Source of the DNA: Rostratula benghalensis
Lineage: Eukaryota; Chordata; Aves; Charadriiformes; Rostratulidae
Assembly: GCA_013399305.1 (NCBI GenBank)
Contig: VXAI01000137.1
Coordinates: 1,661,812-1,725,811 of the forward strand
DNA: 64,000 nt
Reading direction: 5' to 3'
The notes beneath the pieces are model-generated. The model had not been told where the DNA came from. It saw only the letters and a program-made list of their open reading frames with translations, and searched no databases. The position numbers were made by a program, and so were the translations under genes. Within the stretch, counting starts at the first letter, position 1. Each line of letters opens with the position of its first letter. Shown here in pieces: positions 23,349 through 35,554 of the stretch.

Positions 23349-26300
23349 CATTGTATTTGGAAGTCCTGGCTTTAAAATGAAGTCAGTTGTTGAAAGGCCA
23401 TCATGTATGACGTTACCTTGGGTCTAGTTGATGCATATTTTCTCCTCCTTTTCTTACTTGAGCTGAGGGCTACAAGTTCTTTGCCTGGTTTATATGCTAA
23501 CATTGATGATAAAGGTTTGGGGGATCAACAGTTATCTTCAGCTGATGTTTGGAAGACACCAGCATGGCCTTCAGCTAGCGCTGTCAGGGAATCTCAGAGG
23601 CATTCATCACCTTCAGTTGCTTTGCACAACGTAAGTGAAGGAAACATGGAGTGGGGGGATTGATGGTTTGGTTGGTTGGGTTTGGTTTTTTTTTATCATT
23701 ACTGAATAAATCCCTTTCCAGTAGAGCCAGTTACACATCTCTGTGCTGTCCTGTCTGACTTTCCCCTTGCCAAGGTCACGGCCGACACTTAACTCTCTTT
23801 TATTTCCATAGTTCCTAGGCAGCTGCAAAGTGTTTTCTCCTCCTGGTGGTTTTCCCAGCCCTTTTTTTCCCCTACTGAGCACTTTCCCAAGTGATTCAGT
23901 GGTGACAGGGAAATCATACCTAGATCTGTAAGATGCTGAAGTGGAAAAATATCTACTAGGAATTTTTGAGCTTAGGGCAGGATAATTCACCTGGTTGGAT
24001 TTCTACACTTGAGACACTCTCTTGAAAACCCCAACTGTTGGCTGGTGTTATCCTGCTCCAGAAAACTTGGAATTACAGCTTCAAAGCAGTGGTGTCGACA
24101 AAGCTTGTGTCTTTTTGCATCGTCAAAAAAAAAAACCCCTCAACCCTTTTCTGTAATTGCTTCATCTAATCCCTTATTAGCCTGTAACATGGATCCTGTC
24201 ATGTCAGATTTTTTTTTTTTTAATTTAATTTAAATAAAATGCTAACAATATTTCGCTTCTAATTTATCCCCACCCTGGCTGCTTCAGAGACTTATAAGTA
24301 GATTGTTATGGCATTAATTATGATTTCATGGTCAGGCCCCATCCCTCAATAGGAGTGATACAATTTTGCCCCCACTGTGTCTTCAAACAAGGAATCTACA
24401 AACAGCCCTGTGATGTCTCCCACTGCTTCAGAAGATTTGATATAATGGAGGGAGATGATAAAGCAATCAAACAAATCCTATTTACACATCCCTGAGAGTA
24501 TAATTCATGCATCAGCGAGCACTGTCAATGGAAAATTACCTTTGGAGTTTAAATTTCCATTCCAAAGTTGCATTATAATTTTGGTTTTTGTTGGTTACAA
24601 GCTTCAGCTTTTTCAAGACTGTGAAATTTATATCCTGTTGCCATTTCTACTGTACAAGTGAAAAGCTTAAGTACAAAATACATAATGTCCCTGTCCATAA
24701 ATTGATATTTTTTAATAGTTTACTCAATGCTGCTGACGTTTACATTTTGTCTCTGGCTTCTCCTGTGTGCGAGTGTGTTCTTAAATCTAAATAACGAAAA
24801 CAGCAGCTGGAAATTGATTTTCTGGGGACTGTTCAACATCATCCTCTCGTCCCTGTGTGCTCTTTCATCACCATCCACTTGGGGCTTTATTTGACAAAAA
24901 AAAAAAAAAAGGAAAAAAAAAGAAAAAGAAGTGTAAAATAATGCAAGAAATCTTAGTCCTATTTATGCAAGAAATCTTAGTCCTATTTTTCGCTGTCAAG
25001 AACTGGTGTGGAAGCGAGTGCTGTTGTGTGCACGTCAGGAGTTCTCTGATGTCCAGCCTCCCATGAAAGCGTGCTTAAATTTCATTCCCAAAATCAAAGG
25101 GAGTTTCTGACCCAGTGACAAAGGGGGCTGCAGAGTGAGTATGTTCTCCATTTTTTGTGTATTTTTGCCCTTAATTCCTGTTTCCAAGACTTGTTTCTCC
25201 CCGTGCAAACCGAAACGGCGCTGGCACCTCCTGGAGTGGGATCTCACAGCGTCCCGGTCCTGCTGGTTTGGGTTGTGGTGGAAGAGCAGTTTGGGTGAAA
25301 AGGAGCCATCTAAAGGGATCACAATAACTTAACGAAATAATTTTCTAATGATTGTTGGCTTCAGTCTCCAGGCGGACTTGTCACAGGTTGATTCCCAGAG
25401 ACTGGGTGGGCAGGGGGGACCTTGGTGCCCTGGGGTGGGACTGGGTTTGGGCTCTCCCCAGACTAGGTAGGTGCTGCAATCCTTTTCTTCCCATCTTTAT
25501 CAAACAGCCTTTCAAATCAAATCTGATATTTTGGCCAAGTGCTTGAGAAGACTTTTACAGTTTTTCCAACGTGTGTCAGTTCTCATCAGCAAGGAAGAAT
25601 TAATCCTATGATCAGAGGGTAGAATAATGGAATAAACAGCTTTTTTTTTTTTTTTTCCCTGAGCATGCCTTTTCTTGTGCGACTTCAATCAGTCTTTTTT
25701 TTCTCATTAACTTAATTGTCGGGGCCTCAGTTCTTTAAGGTCGTAGAAAGAGAAGGAGGTGAAAGAAGAGAGCAGCAAGAGGGATAAACTACGAGGGACA
25801 TTATTATTTTTTTAATTAACTTTTCCTGACTTCATTCAGACTCTACTCCACTGTCAACACAAGGCTTTGTAAATCCAAAGAGTGATGAGGATTTTTATTT
25901 ATTTTTTTTTTTATTTAAATCAAGTGTTGGTGTCTCTCTAATGTTGAATACATCTTCTGCTGAGCTATAAATCCATTACCTTTCAATATACCAGTCCCAA
26001 GGCTGGGATGAATGAAACGGGTAAAGAAACACAGAAAGTTTTCTTTACTGTTCCTTTAATGCAAAACTCAAACCACATCCAAATTATTTTCTTAGGGAAC
26101 TGAGAGGTCCTCCATTAGTTGCTTAGGCTGATTTCTTTATCTGGGTCTTAAACTTTTGAGGCTTTTGGTGCTTTTTTTTTTTTTATCAGAGCCTCCTTGA
26201 GCTGTGAAATCCTCAGTGTTCAGCTTGTTTTGCTAAATGCCACTACGTGGTTTGGGAGGAGAAGTTGAGGTTTTGCTTCTCACAGCCCTGTTCCTCTACA

Positions 26301-28771
26301 GCATTGATACCTTCTGCATTTTATATTCTGTCTCCTCAGTTCCTTTCTCAGGGGTCCATCATCACATCCCTTCAATACCTCCATGGGTTGAACGTCCAGC
26401 TGTGCCGGAGGACGATGGTTTGTGCTCACAGCTGGATGGGGGGTTTCCATGATGGATGGGTTGTTTCTTTCTCCCGTTGATGTTATTGTACATCCCCTGC
26501 CAGGGATACCTCTCGCAAGTGATGGGTCTGTTGGGAAAGACAAAGGCACTGAACACCTACCTCTTCTCCCTCCTCTTTTTTTTGCCTTTTTTTTTTTTTA
26601 TTTTTCCCTCTGGATTCACTACCAGCAAGTCAACATTACATTGTCATTCTGTTATTTGTCTGCTTTCTTTCCACTTTTTTCTTCTATTTAATACTCTTAC
26701 TGGAAACTGCATGTCTCCAGAATCAGACACTTCGCTTTTAAAGATAACCTGATCTGTAAGTGCTTAGGTGGAGCCTGTCTCCAATAATGTGGATTTGTGA
26801 TACCAGAATATAGATACATATATATATATCCATAACTTGACGAATACATAGAATTGGCACAATCTTGCCGTTATTTAAAGCTTTCCTTAGTCCTTCTGCT
26901 TTGCTATCTGTGCAATTATGATTATATTGATAAGTGTATGTGTGTGTAAATGTATTTAGAGAGAGAGAAAGGAAAGGAACTGAGAAGAGACTAATCTTAA
27001 GCTATTATTTTTCATCAGGGGCTGAATGCTGCATGTTAATGTGAAAAGAGGGAAAAACCAAGGAGCAGTTGAGCTTTTGGATTCCTCTTCCCAGTCCCCC
27101 CCTTTCCCCTGGTTGGAGTTTCTGCCTGAGCAATATGGCATAGTTTGCGACTCCATCTGGGGAGCTGACAGCACAGCCTGGGTACAATAAAGCTTTCAGC
27201 CTTCTTCCCTAAGTCTGTAATTAAATGACATCACCGAGTTCTTAGATGCATCTGCTGTAAAAGTCAGGAGGCTAAAACATCCCGTTCAAGGGAGGAGAAG
27301 GGTTTCCGAGTGTTAGAGGAGCTCCAGTGTGGAACTGCTCCAGGAAAGCTGTTTGAAACCTGCTGGGGCATGGTTGGTGGTAGGAAGAGTTGTAGGCTGG
27401 GTAAGTGTGTTACTGGTTCCGGTTCTTCAGACCCAAAATGTAGTTTTTAAACACTCCTGTTGTGCCCAGGGAGGGGTTGCTGTGTCTATAAATGTGTATG
27501 TACCTGTGTGTAAATCTCTGCATGCTTATTTTGAGCAGTGTGTATGGTGGGGAGGTGTGTGTGTGGGGGTTAAGTATTCTGTATAGATTGTTTGGGCAGC
27601 CATCCAAAGAGAATAACTGCTCATGTGTCAGCACTAGAGGGTGAAACTGCAGGGAAGTAAAAGTGGAAATTAATAGATGTCTTTGCTTTACGAAGCCTGG
27701 GACGCGCAAGTAAGCCTTATGAAGTGGTGACAAGTAATTAGGCAGATTCTCTCTTGCTCTTCTCTTGAGTCATTTTTGTTGACGTTGGAAGGATAACTCA
27801 GGAAATGTGGTTAAAAAATAGATTGCTTTCAAGTTGACATTTCCTCCTAGATGGATAAATGAAGAAATTCTATGCACAAAACCCCCTGCAACATGGACTA
27901 TCAAATTCAGTCACCCCATTGAAGGATTCCTTATCAAAGTACCCTAATTTCCATGTTAGAAGTTTGGGCTTTTGTAACTTCTGGTGCTTCAAAAGTAGCT
28001 GAGACACCTGAGAATAAAGTTGTTATTCTCTTTCTCTCCCACTCTTAACTTTATAACCATTAGGAATATTGATTCTAGAGTTATATTTTCTGAACTACTC
28101 CAAGTGGAAGACACCTGCCACATTTTCCATCCATCTTAGACCTGGGCAGATAGAGATGAACGTTTCTTTTCAAAGATCAAGCAGGTTTATGGACTTGTAA
28201 GATAAGGAGGAGATCTGCTGAGAAGGAAGGGGCTGCTTTATCAGTCAAGAGAATTTCTGCCTGTAACTGCACTTGAAGTTTGAAGCGCTCCACGGATTTA
28301 CTTTAACCTGAATTGGCTTTTTTTTTTTTTTTTCCCCTCATTTTCTTTGGTGTCCCTTTTACCTGGGGGCTTGGGGATGCGCCACTGAAGTAAACAGATG
28401 ATAAGAGCATCAGAAATGTGTTCGACAGCCAGGGCCACGGCTACACTATTCTGAAGTTTTGAATCCTCTCCTTTTTCTCTCCAATTACTCACTTCCCACA
28501 CCTCTTCTCTTTCTAAAACCGCTTTTTCTTCTCTTGGTTTGATGCATCGGGGACTGCCATGGTCTGAGATGTCGTGAGCTCACCCCTTCCCCTCCAGGTG
28601 CACGTTGTGGTACAGGATGCTCCCCGCTTCCCAGCTGCGGGAAGAGTGGCTTCAGGCAGGGTTATGTCGGTGACCTGAAGTTGTGGGCAAGGAGATTGCA
28701 AATCCTAATCTGCTTTGTACAGCGTTCAGTAAAGATTTAAATTAAGATTTACTCCCTACCGCATCGATTTG
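23349..28771. other. Long repeat-poor intron stretch
   Basis: More than 5 kb without a recognisable transposon. It has scattered A or T runs (24126, 24210, 24896, 25642, 25898, 26169, 26590, 28318) and small TA/TG runs near 26815 and 26936. The interval 24460-24600 (GTATAATTCATGCATCAGCG, GCATTATAATTTTGG) looks like possible conserved non-coding DNA. No coding frame resembles a known protein. Confidence 0.5.
24941..24988. repeat. Perfect 24-base tandem duplication
   Basis: The unit ATGCAAGAAATCTTAG plus TCCTATTT occurs at 24941-24964 and again, unchanged, at 24965-24988, just after an A-rich run. Confidence 0.97.
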
Positions 28772-28860
28772 AACGACCTGGTCTGGTGCCCCCCAGGACA
28801 GGGGGTTTGGAACTCATAGATCCCTAAGGTTCCTTCCAACCCAAACCATGCTATGCTTTT
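28772..28860 (+). mobile_element. CR1 LINE 3' end fragment
   Basis: GACCTGGTCTGGTGCCCCCC, CCTAAGGTTCCTTCCAACCC and a decayed tail ACCATGCTATGCTTTTATG. Confidence 0.87.
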
Positions 28861-29023
28861 ATGCCCATAGATGCTCCCTGTGTTTTCACTGGGGCAATTG
28901 TCCCTTGTGACTCTAATGTTCTTTTTAAAAAATAGTAAGGAAAACAACCTCTGAACCCAAAAACTAGCAAACTCCAGGAACTCCAAAGATAGGCCTCCCT
29001 ATATATAAAATTTATAAATCTGT

Positions 29024-29340
29024 AAAGGGTGAGTGTCAGGAGGATGGAGCCAGGCCCTTCTCAGTGACAGGCAATGATAGGACAAGGGGCAATGGGTTCA
29101 AGCTGGAACATAGGAGGTTCCACTGAAATATGAGGAAAAACTTCTTCAGGGTGAGGGTGACGGAGCGCTGGAAGGGGCTGCCCAGAGAGGTTGTGGAGTC
29201 TCCTTCTCTGGAGACATTCAAACCCCTCCTGGACACCTTCCTGTGTGACCTGCTCTGGGTGTTCCTGCTCTGGCAGGGGGATTGGACTGGATGAGCTTTC
29301 AAGGTCCCTTCCAATCCCTAAGATTCTGTGATTCTGTGAT
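29024..29340 (+). mobile_element. CR1 LINE, 5'-truncated
   Basis: GGAGGATGGAGCCAGGCCCT, TTCAAGCTGGAACATAGGAG and the tail AAGATTCTGTGATTCTGTGA. It is the same subfamily as 48228, 53730 and (minus) 44861. Confidence 0.95.
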
Positions 29341-30718
29341 AGGAGTAGATAAGGTTGTTCCTATTTACACCAAAAATGAGTAAAGGGCTCGTAAATTGTG
29401 GATATGGGCTCTCCTGTGTTCTGGCTGTCCAGGCATCCCACACACTTGCAGCAAAGACAACCTCATTTAAAAATACATGGTTTGTGAAAACTTTGGGAAA
29501 ATTCAGAGGGCTGACCATCATTCAGAGTTAGGTTTTTTTCAGTCAAGCACTGCCAGCTCAGAAAGGACTGGGCATGTGTTGAAGCACAGTCTGTGAATAG
29601 ACAAAAATCTAAAGTCTTGCCTATGGAAGTCAGCTTGAAAGTGTGACCTGAGGTGAACCCTAAAGGCCCATAAATACGACAGCAAATGAAAGATGCCATT
29701 TCTTTAATTCATACAATTTTTATATTTATTTCATTTGAGTCTGACTCATTCTTTTGTGTTTATGACGTGCCGTATTGTACGTTCGTAGAGTTGTCAACTC
29801 CAGCTACAGTAGGATAAATATTAAAGGAACAAGTCATGATACCACAGGTTTGGGGGGTTATTTTAGGGTGGGGTTTTTTCTTCCTTATTCATGCCTGATG
29901 TAAATCAACATCTCCTTTTTAATGGCGGGAGGGAATAAATGGGATAATTCTTGGTGTGGCTTCTGCTGCAGTCATCAGTTTTGAATGTTCGAGGGAGAAG
30001 CTGTAGAAGATGTGGCAGCCTCTAGGAGTGTGTTCTCCTTTTTTTTTTTCCTATGAAAATAGTAAGGTTTCTAACATTGGATCATGTTTTAGATGCTACA
30101 GCCGTTGTTCTTCTACTCTCCTAGGGGACTTCAGTTTGCGGCCAACACCTACCTACCTTTTCAGGGGTTGTGCTACTTTGCACAGACCAAACACCACCCA
30201 GTTGTTTAGCTTTGGAGACATCATTCTGGTTTTTAAAAGGACAAAAACTAATTCAGGGCATGGACACATCCCCTTCCCAGAACTGAAGTGGTTCCACTAA
30301 TCTGAAATGAAATGCTGAGAAAGAGCAAAGAGCTCACCCCTCCATACACCTTCACCTGGACTAACTCATCTCCGTGGGGTGAAAAAAAGGCATCTTTGAG
30401 CTTTTCTCGGCATAAAATTCTCTGTATTCATAAGGAACCAGAGCCCTGAAAAAATGAAAGCTTCTCTGCAATCAGCATTTTACATCAGTGCCCTTGTAGG
30501 TACGCGTTGACTCAGAAGCAAATTGTGGGTAACTAAGCAATGCTTTGATGTGGTGGCTTTAGCAAGGGGGTGGGGGGACAGGAGGCAGTGAAGGGGCTGT
30601 GATCCCTGGTGATGTGCCAGGACTAGCTAGATGTCACCTGGACCTTCCTAGATAGCTGGAGTCTCACTAGCCCAGGGATAGTGCTCGTCTGTCCTGCCCA
30701 CAGCAGTGGGTTTGGAAG
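29341..30718. other. Unique intron sequence
   Basis: No repeat recognised apart from a T run near 30040. Nothing coding. Confidence 0.45.
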
Positions 30719-30975
30719 TAGAATCATAGAATTGTCTGGGTTAGATGGGACCTTTCAGATCATCGAGTCCAACCATCAACTTAACACTGCCAAAACCACC
30801 ACTAACCCATGTCCCCATGCTTTTAAATCCCTCCAGGGATGGTGACTCCACCACTTCCCTGGGCAGCCTGTTTCAATGCTTGACAATCCTTTAATATTCA
30901 TCCTAAATCTCCCCTGGTGCCACCTGAGGCCACTTCCTCTGGTCCTACCATATGTCACCTGGGAAAAGAGACTAG
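30719..30975 (-). mobile_element. CR1 LINE, older subfamily, part of an inverted pair
   Basis: Tail TAGAATCATAGAATTGTCTG and CATCGAGTCCAACCATCAAC. It continues through CCTGGGCAGCCTGTTTCAAT to the TCACCTGGGAAAAGAG block. Confidence 0.93.
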
Positions 30976-30980
30976 AAAGT

Positions 30981-31022
30981 CTTCAGAGGTCCATTCCAAC
31001 CCAAACCATTCTATCATCCTGT
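30981..31022 (+). mobile_element. CR1 3' terminus in the opposite orientation
   Basis: Forty-odd bases (CTTCAGAGGTCCATTCCAAC, CCAAACCATTCTATCATCC) form a plus-sense CR1 end placed right after the minus-sense copy. The locus therefore has CR1 tails pointing outward on both sides. Confidence 0.85.
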
Positions 31023-33022
31023 GTTCTCTTTTTCTGTGTTTACATAAAAGTTAATGCTTCAATATAGCATACAGCTGCTAACACAAGTTCCTGTCCTCTA
31101 CTCCATTCCCTCTTGGTGCTTCTTGACAGTCTCTCCATGTGCTGAAGAACCAGCAACTGCTGACTTTGCAAGTTATGAGGCTTTTTGGCCAACAGGCTAA
31201 ATAACGAGAGCTTTGCTACGGCAGCTCTCAAATCTGATTTTGCTCCTCTGCAGTGAGAGCGATCCCACCTTGGCCACTGCATTTTGCTAGATCAGCTTGA
31301 AAAAGCTTGGAAGCCAAGACTTCCAGGCAGAAAATTATGTTTTCTAGTATGGACATATGGAATCCGATCAGGGCGGCGTTGGAGAAGCCCAAAGGTTTGA
31401 GTTAAGGCATCTCTTGACACTGCAACTGCCCCAACTTGAGAGTTTTAGCTGGGAGGTCCGTGGGCTGAATATTCCTGGGTACTGAAAATAGGTATTTACC
31501 CAAAAGGTGTCCTCTCTGGGTCACAGGTGATGTGTACTGGCACAGGGAAAAGTTGTAGGGAAGGTTTTCTCATCTTTCCAGTTGTACCGGGATAAAGAGG
31601 AACCTAATTATTGATGCTGATAATCTGGCTCTTATTCCTGGATCATTTTGCAGTATGATAACATTATGGCTGCAGAGGATGAAGCACTAATGCCATCGTT
31701 TGAAAAACAACTTTCCATATTTCATAGAATCATAAAATTGAGTTGATAATGTTTTGCCCAGGAAGTTTCATTCCCCAACAGCAAATTTTAGGTACTTTCT
31801 GAATTAGGGCTCCTTTAAGTTGTCTTGTACGTGACACCTAAAATCAATATATTCTGAAAATGTATTTTACAAGAATAAATTTGGCATAATATTAAATTGG
31901 GGTTGATAATAAATTATTCACAGCATTCAAGCACTATTCATGTTATTAGAGGAAGAAGATGAAGTGCAGAGGACTAAAGTGGTTTACACAAGCTGGCTGA
32001 ATTAGGATGAATATTAGGATCCTGATTCCTGGTGCAGTTTTTAGGATGCAGGAAAATAAAATTTGTGGAAAAAATCCAAACCAAAACTGCTGCAACATCC
32101 ATCCTGTCCATGAAGTTGTGGAATCTGCAGTGCTGCTTTTCCCACAGCTGCACTCAACGTTTTTATCTGTTCTGGGTAATTAAAACAATGTGAAGGTTGC
32201 AAGAAGGGAACGCAAAGTTTTACAGTGCAGGTTACCACAAAGGTATGATTTTATATCAGAAGAAACAGTCATATTTTGTAAGATTGCTGCTGAATGATAT
32301 CTACATTTTTCTCAGTATTTATTCCCCCCTATTTCATTTTCCCAGGCTCACAGCACTTGCTCTGAGGTTTGTCATGCCTTGGAGAAATATAAACACAAAC
32401 TCGAGGCTTTATTTTCAGCATGACTTTTGAATTCAGACTGGGAGAACTCCTGCCCCTTTACCTGTAACAAATATCCTCCTAGACCACTAAAATATGTGGG
32501 GTTTTTGCCATCCCCAGCAGAAGACCCCAAGCTTTGTGCTGACTCTGTGTTGGCGTTCCTGTAACTGGACTAATAAGAGCTCCGTGTTGTATTTTGAGAG
32601 ATGGTTAAGAGTTAATTGAGCTATCAGCTTCCTGGCAGCGTGCATGTGGGGTGTCCCTTTTTGCAAATAATAAGATTTCGAGTGTAACACCACAAGCCAT
32701 CACAGAAGGCCTTCAGGCTGGGAAGATGAGATACCAGGAAGCTGCCATCCCATTTCAACTGGAGTGGTGCTGGCTGGCAGGGCAGGGTGGGATCACCATG
32801 GATGAAAGCCTGTTCTATCAGCCCATCTGTTACATATCCTTAATTAGTGTAATTCCCATGCAGTCCTAAACAGGAGTTTCCTCATCCTTGCTGTAATTTC
32901 ACGCGTGTTTCAGAGGAGAGTTCCCCTTTCAGGGCATAATGTCAGCAGAGATCTCACAGATGCAGGGAAACACCATTCCCATCTCCTTATGCCATCAAAA
33001 ATGGTTTAACATGTTCCTGTCC
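31023..33022. other. Unique intron sequence
   Basis: No clear repeat. A possible CR1 tail remnant (CATAGAATCATAAAATTGAG near 31723) is too short to call. The AT-rich segment is 31820-31930. Confidence 0.45.
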
Positions 33023-33427
33023 AAGGATGAAGAGCGTCTGAAGGAGCTGGGACTGTTTAGTTTGAGGAGGAGGAGGCTGAGGGGAGACCTCATCACTCTC
33101 TACAACTGCTTGAAAGAACATTGTAGAGGGGTTGGTGCTGGTCTCTTATCACAGGGAATTAGTGATAGAAGGAGAGGGAAAGGCTTCAAGCTGCAACAGG
33201 GTAGGTTTAGGCTGAGCATGAGGAAAGAATTTATCCTGGAATGAGTGGTCAGACCCTGGAGTAGGCTGCCCAGGGAGGTGGTTGAGTCCTCATCCCTGAA
33301 TGTGTTTCAGAGCAGTGGGGATGTGGTGTTGGGGGATGTGGTGTAGGGGACAACTTTGTAGAGTAGGGCTGATGGTTGGATTCGATGATCCCAAGGGTCT
33401 TTTCCAGCCTGAATGATTCTATGATTG
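33023..33427 (+). mobile_element. CR1 LINE, copy 1 of a three-copy subfamily
   Basis: AAGGATGAAGAGCGTCTGAA, AGGGGAGACCTCATCACTCT, CTTCAAGCTGCAACAGGGTA and the tail CTGAATGATTCTATGATTG. It is very similar to 41570-41982, including the shared odd variant AAGAATTTATCCTGGAA. Confidence 0.96.
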
Positions 33428-34371
33428 ATTTATGGAGGTTGAAGTCATACATAGTGTCACCATTGGTTTGTGTCCCACCCTTGTGGGACAGAAAAGCCCT
33501 ATAACCTCAGTAACATCAGACTGGCCTCTTCCAGCTTGAGCTTGGTAAGGAACCCATCCTATCGATCTGCTGCATCCAATTCTCCTGCATCTAAAGAGAA
33601 TTTTCTCCCACTCTAAACCATGGGGCCTTGGATGCGATAGTATGGAATCAGGAGTCGTACTGTGCCTTAGACTGTTCTTACAGCCCCCTTTTATAACATT
33701 ATATGTTTACAGAACCAAATGCTGCTCCTAATGTAGTGCGTGTCATCTGTGTGAAGTAACTATAGGAAAATAGAACTGACCCATGTGTGAACATAAAATG
33801 ACTTTACTGGGGTCAGAAACTATTTTTCTTGATGACAGTGCAGCCCTTATATGTTTATGCTGTGTTTCACAGCACTTTATGAGGCTGATAAATTATGTGT
33901 GCTTTATAAGGATCACTCTGTGGACAGAAACCAGCTCTCTGCTCAGAAGACAACATCTGTCAGTAATTCTTTATTTCCATTTTTAAGACCAGAAGTTGTT
34001 AAAATTGTCATACATTGGACCACATGGATGGAACTACTTGGGGAATTAGCTTAATTTTGAAGAAGGGAACGCCTGATGTTGAAAATTGCTGAGGACATTG
34101 GTGCAAGTACCCTCACTCTCTTGAGGAGACGAATGAGGTCCTTAGTGAAGGTACAACACCCAATTTGTCCAAATTTCTGCCTCCAATAGCACAGCATTGT
34201 TGCTCAGTTCTGTTATAATACAAACCTATTTTCCTCTTAACCACTGGTTATTATCTAGATGCCAGATGAAGTGGATGGTTGGAGGCAATTCAGTGGAGGG
34301 CAATTCTGGAGGCCTCATCCCAGCCCTCCAGAGAAATAGTGGTCACTACTGAAATTATGGTGTAATTTCAG
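33428..34371. other. Unique intron sequence
   Basis: Nothing recognised. Confidence 0.45.
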
Positions 34372-34674
34372 GTTGGATCTGGTCTCTTCACACAGGTAAT
34401 TAGTGATAGAACAAGAGGGAATGGCTTCAAGCTGCAACAGGGTAGGTTTAGGCTGAACATGAGGAAAGATTTTTTCCCAGAAAGAGTGAAACCAGGAGGC
34501 AATGGAACAGGCTGCCCAGGGAGGGTGTTGAGTCCCCATCCCTGAGTGTGTTTCAGAGTGGTTGAGATGTGGTGTTGGGGGATCTGGTGTAGGGGAGAAC
34601 TTTGTAGAGTAGGGCTGATGGTTGGACTCGATGATCCCAAGGGTCTTCTCCAACCTGAATGATTCTGTGGTTTG
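34372..34674 (+). mobile_element. CR1 LINE, copy 2 of a three-copy subfamily
   Basis: Shares CTTCAAGCTGCAACAGGGTA, GTGTAGGGGAGAACTTTGTA and the tail TGAATGATTCTGTGGTTT with the copies at 33023 and 41570, but starts further 3'. Confidence 0.95.
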
Positions 34675-35204
34675 CCTGCTGTAAATACCTTCAAGGGCAT
34701 ACAGTAAACTTTGTGTCATTTCTCTTTCTGCAGCTCTGGCTCTGTAGACAAGGTGTGTGTGTGTTAATGACTACAGCCTGGAGCTCAGCTGGTTCTTTGA
34801 TCACTTTTTCTTGCCTTCCTAAATAGCAATATTAGCGTGCCCCAATTGAGGTAAGTTTTTCTGCCAACTTGCTAATGAATGTGATTAGGTTGGAACTGCG
34901 TGAAGCTCAGCGTCGCCTGGCTTGATTTTTAACCTCGATCTCCAAAGTGCAGTATCTTTGCTCTGGCAGCTATTTATGGACAGGATCATTGCATTCCTGG
35001 GGGAATAGCTGTACCTCAGCAACGCGGACGCAGTCACGCTGGGTGCCAGATCTGCGGCCTGAAAGCCACCGAGCTTTCCCCTGTGGTGTTGCATGCCCAA
35101 AGTTAGTGAGAAAGTGAAGTGGTGGTGCTCATGCTGTGTCCTTAATATACGTGTGCTTACTTACCTGGGTGTCTTAGAATGATTTGTATTGTGTATCCTT
35201 AATT
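34675..35204. other. Unique intron sequence
   Basis: A small GTGTGTGTGT run at about 34752. Otherwise nothing recognised. Confidence 0.45.
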
Positions 35205-35554
35205 ATAGAATCATAAAGTAATAGAATGGTTCGGGTTGGAAGGGACCTTAAAGATCATCCAGTTCCACCCCACCTGCCATGAGCCGTCTCCCACCAGACC
35301 AGGTTGTTCAAAGCCCCACCCAGCCTGGCCTTGAACCCTTCCAGGGATGGGGCAGCCACAGCTTCTCTGGGCAGCCTGGACCAGGGTCTCACCACCCTCA
35401 CAACAAAGAATTTCTTCCTGAGGTCTCCTCTCAATCTCCTCTCTTTCAGTGTCAAACCATCCCCCCTTGTCCTGTCGCTCCCCTCCCTGATCAAGAGTCC
35501 CTCCCCAGCTTTTCTGGAGCCCCTTTAGGGACTAGAAGGGGCTCTGAGGTCTCT
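35205..35554 (-). mobile_element. CR1 LINE, 5'-truncated
   Basis: Tail ATAGAATCATAAAGTAATAG then GAATGGTTCGGGTTGG. It is well preserved through CTCAATCTCCTCTCTTTCAG to GGGACTAGAAGGGGCTCTGA. Confidence 0.95.

Noticed and set aside
31720..31760. A CR1 tail remnant (CATAGAATCATAAAATTG)
   Set aside because: Only about 20 bases match and nothing of the CR1 body follows; too short to call.
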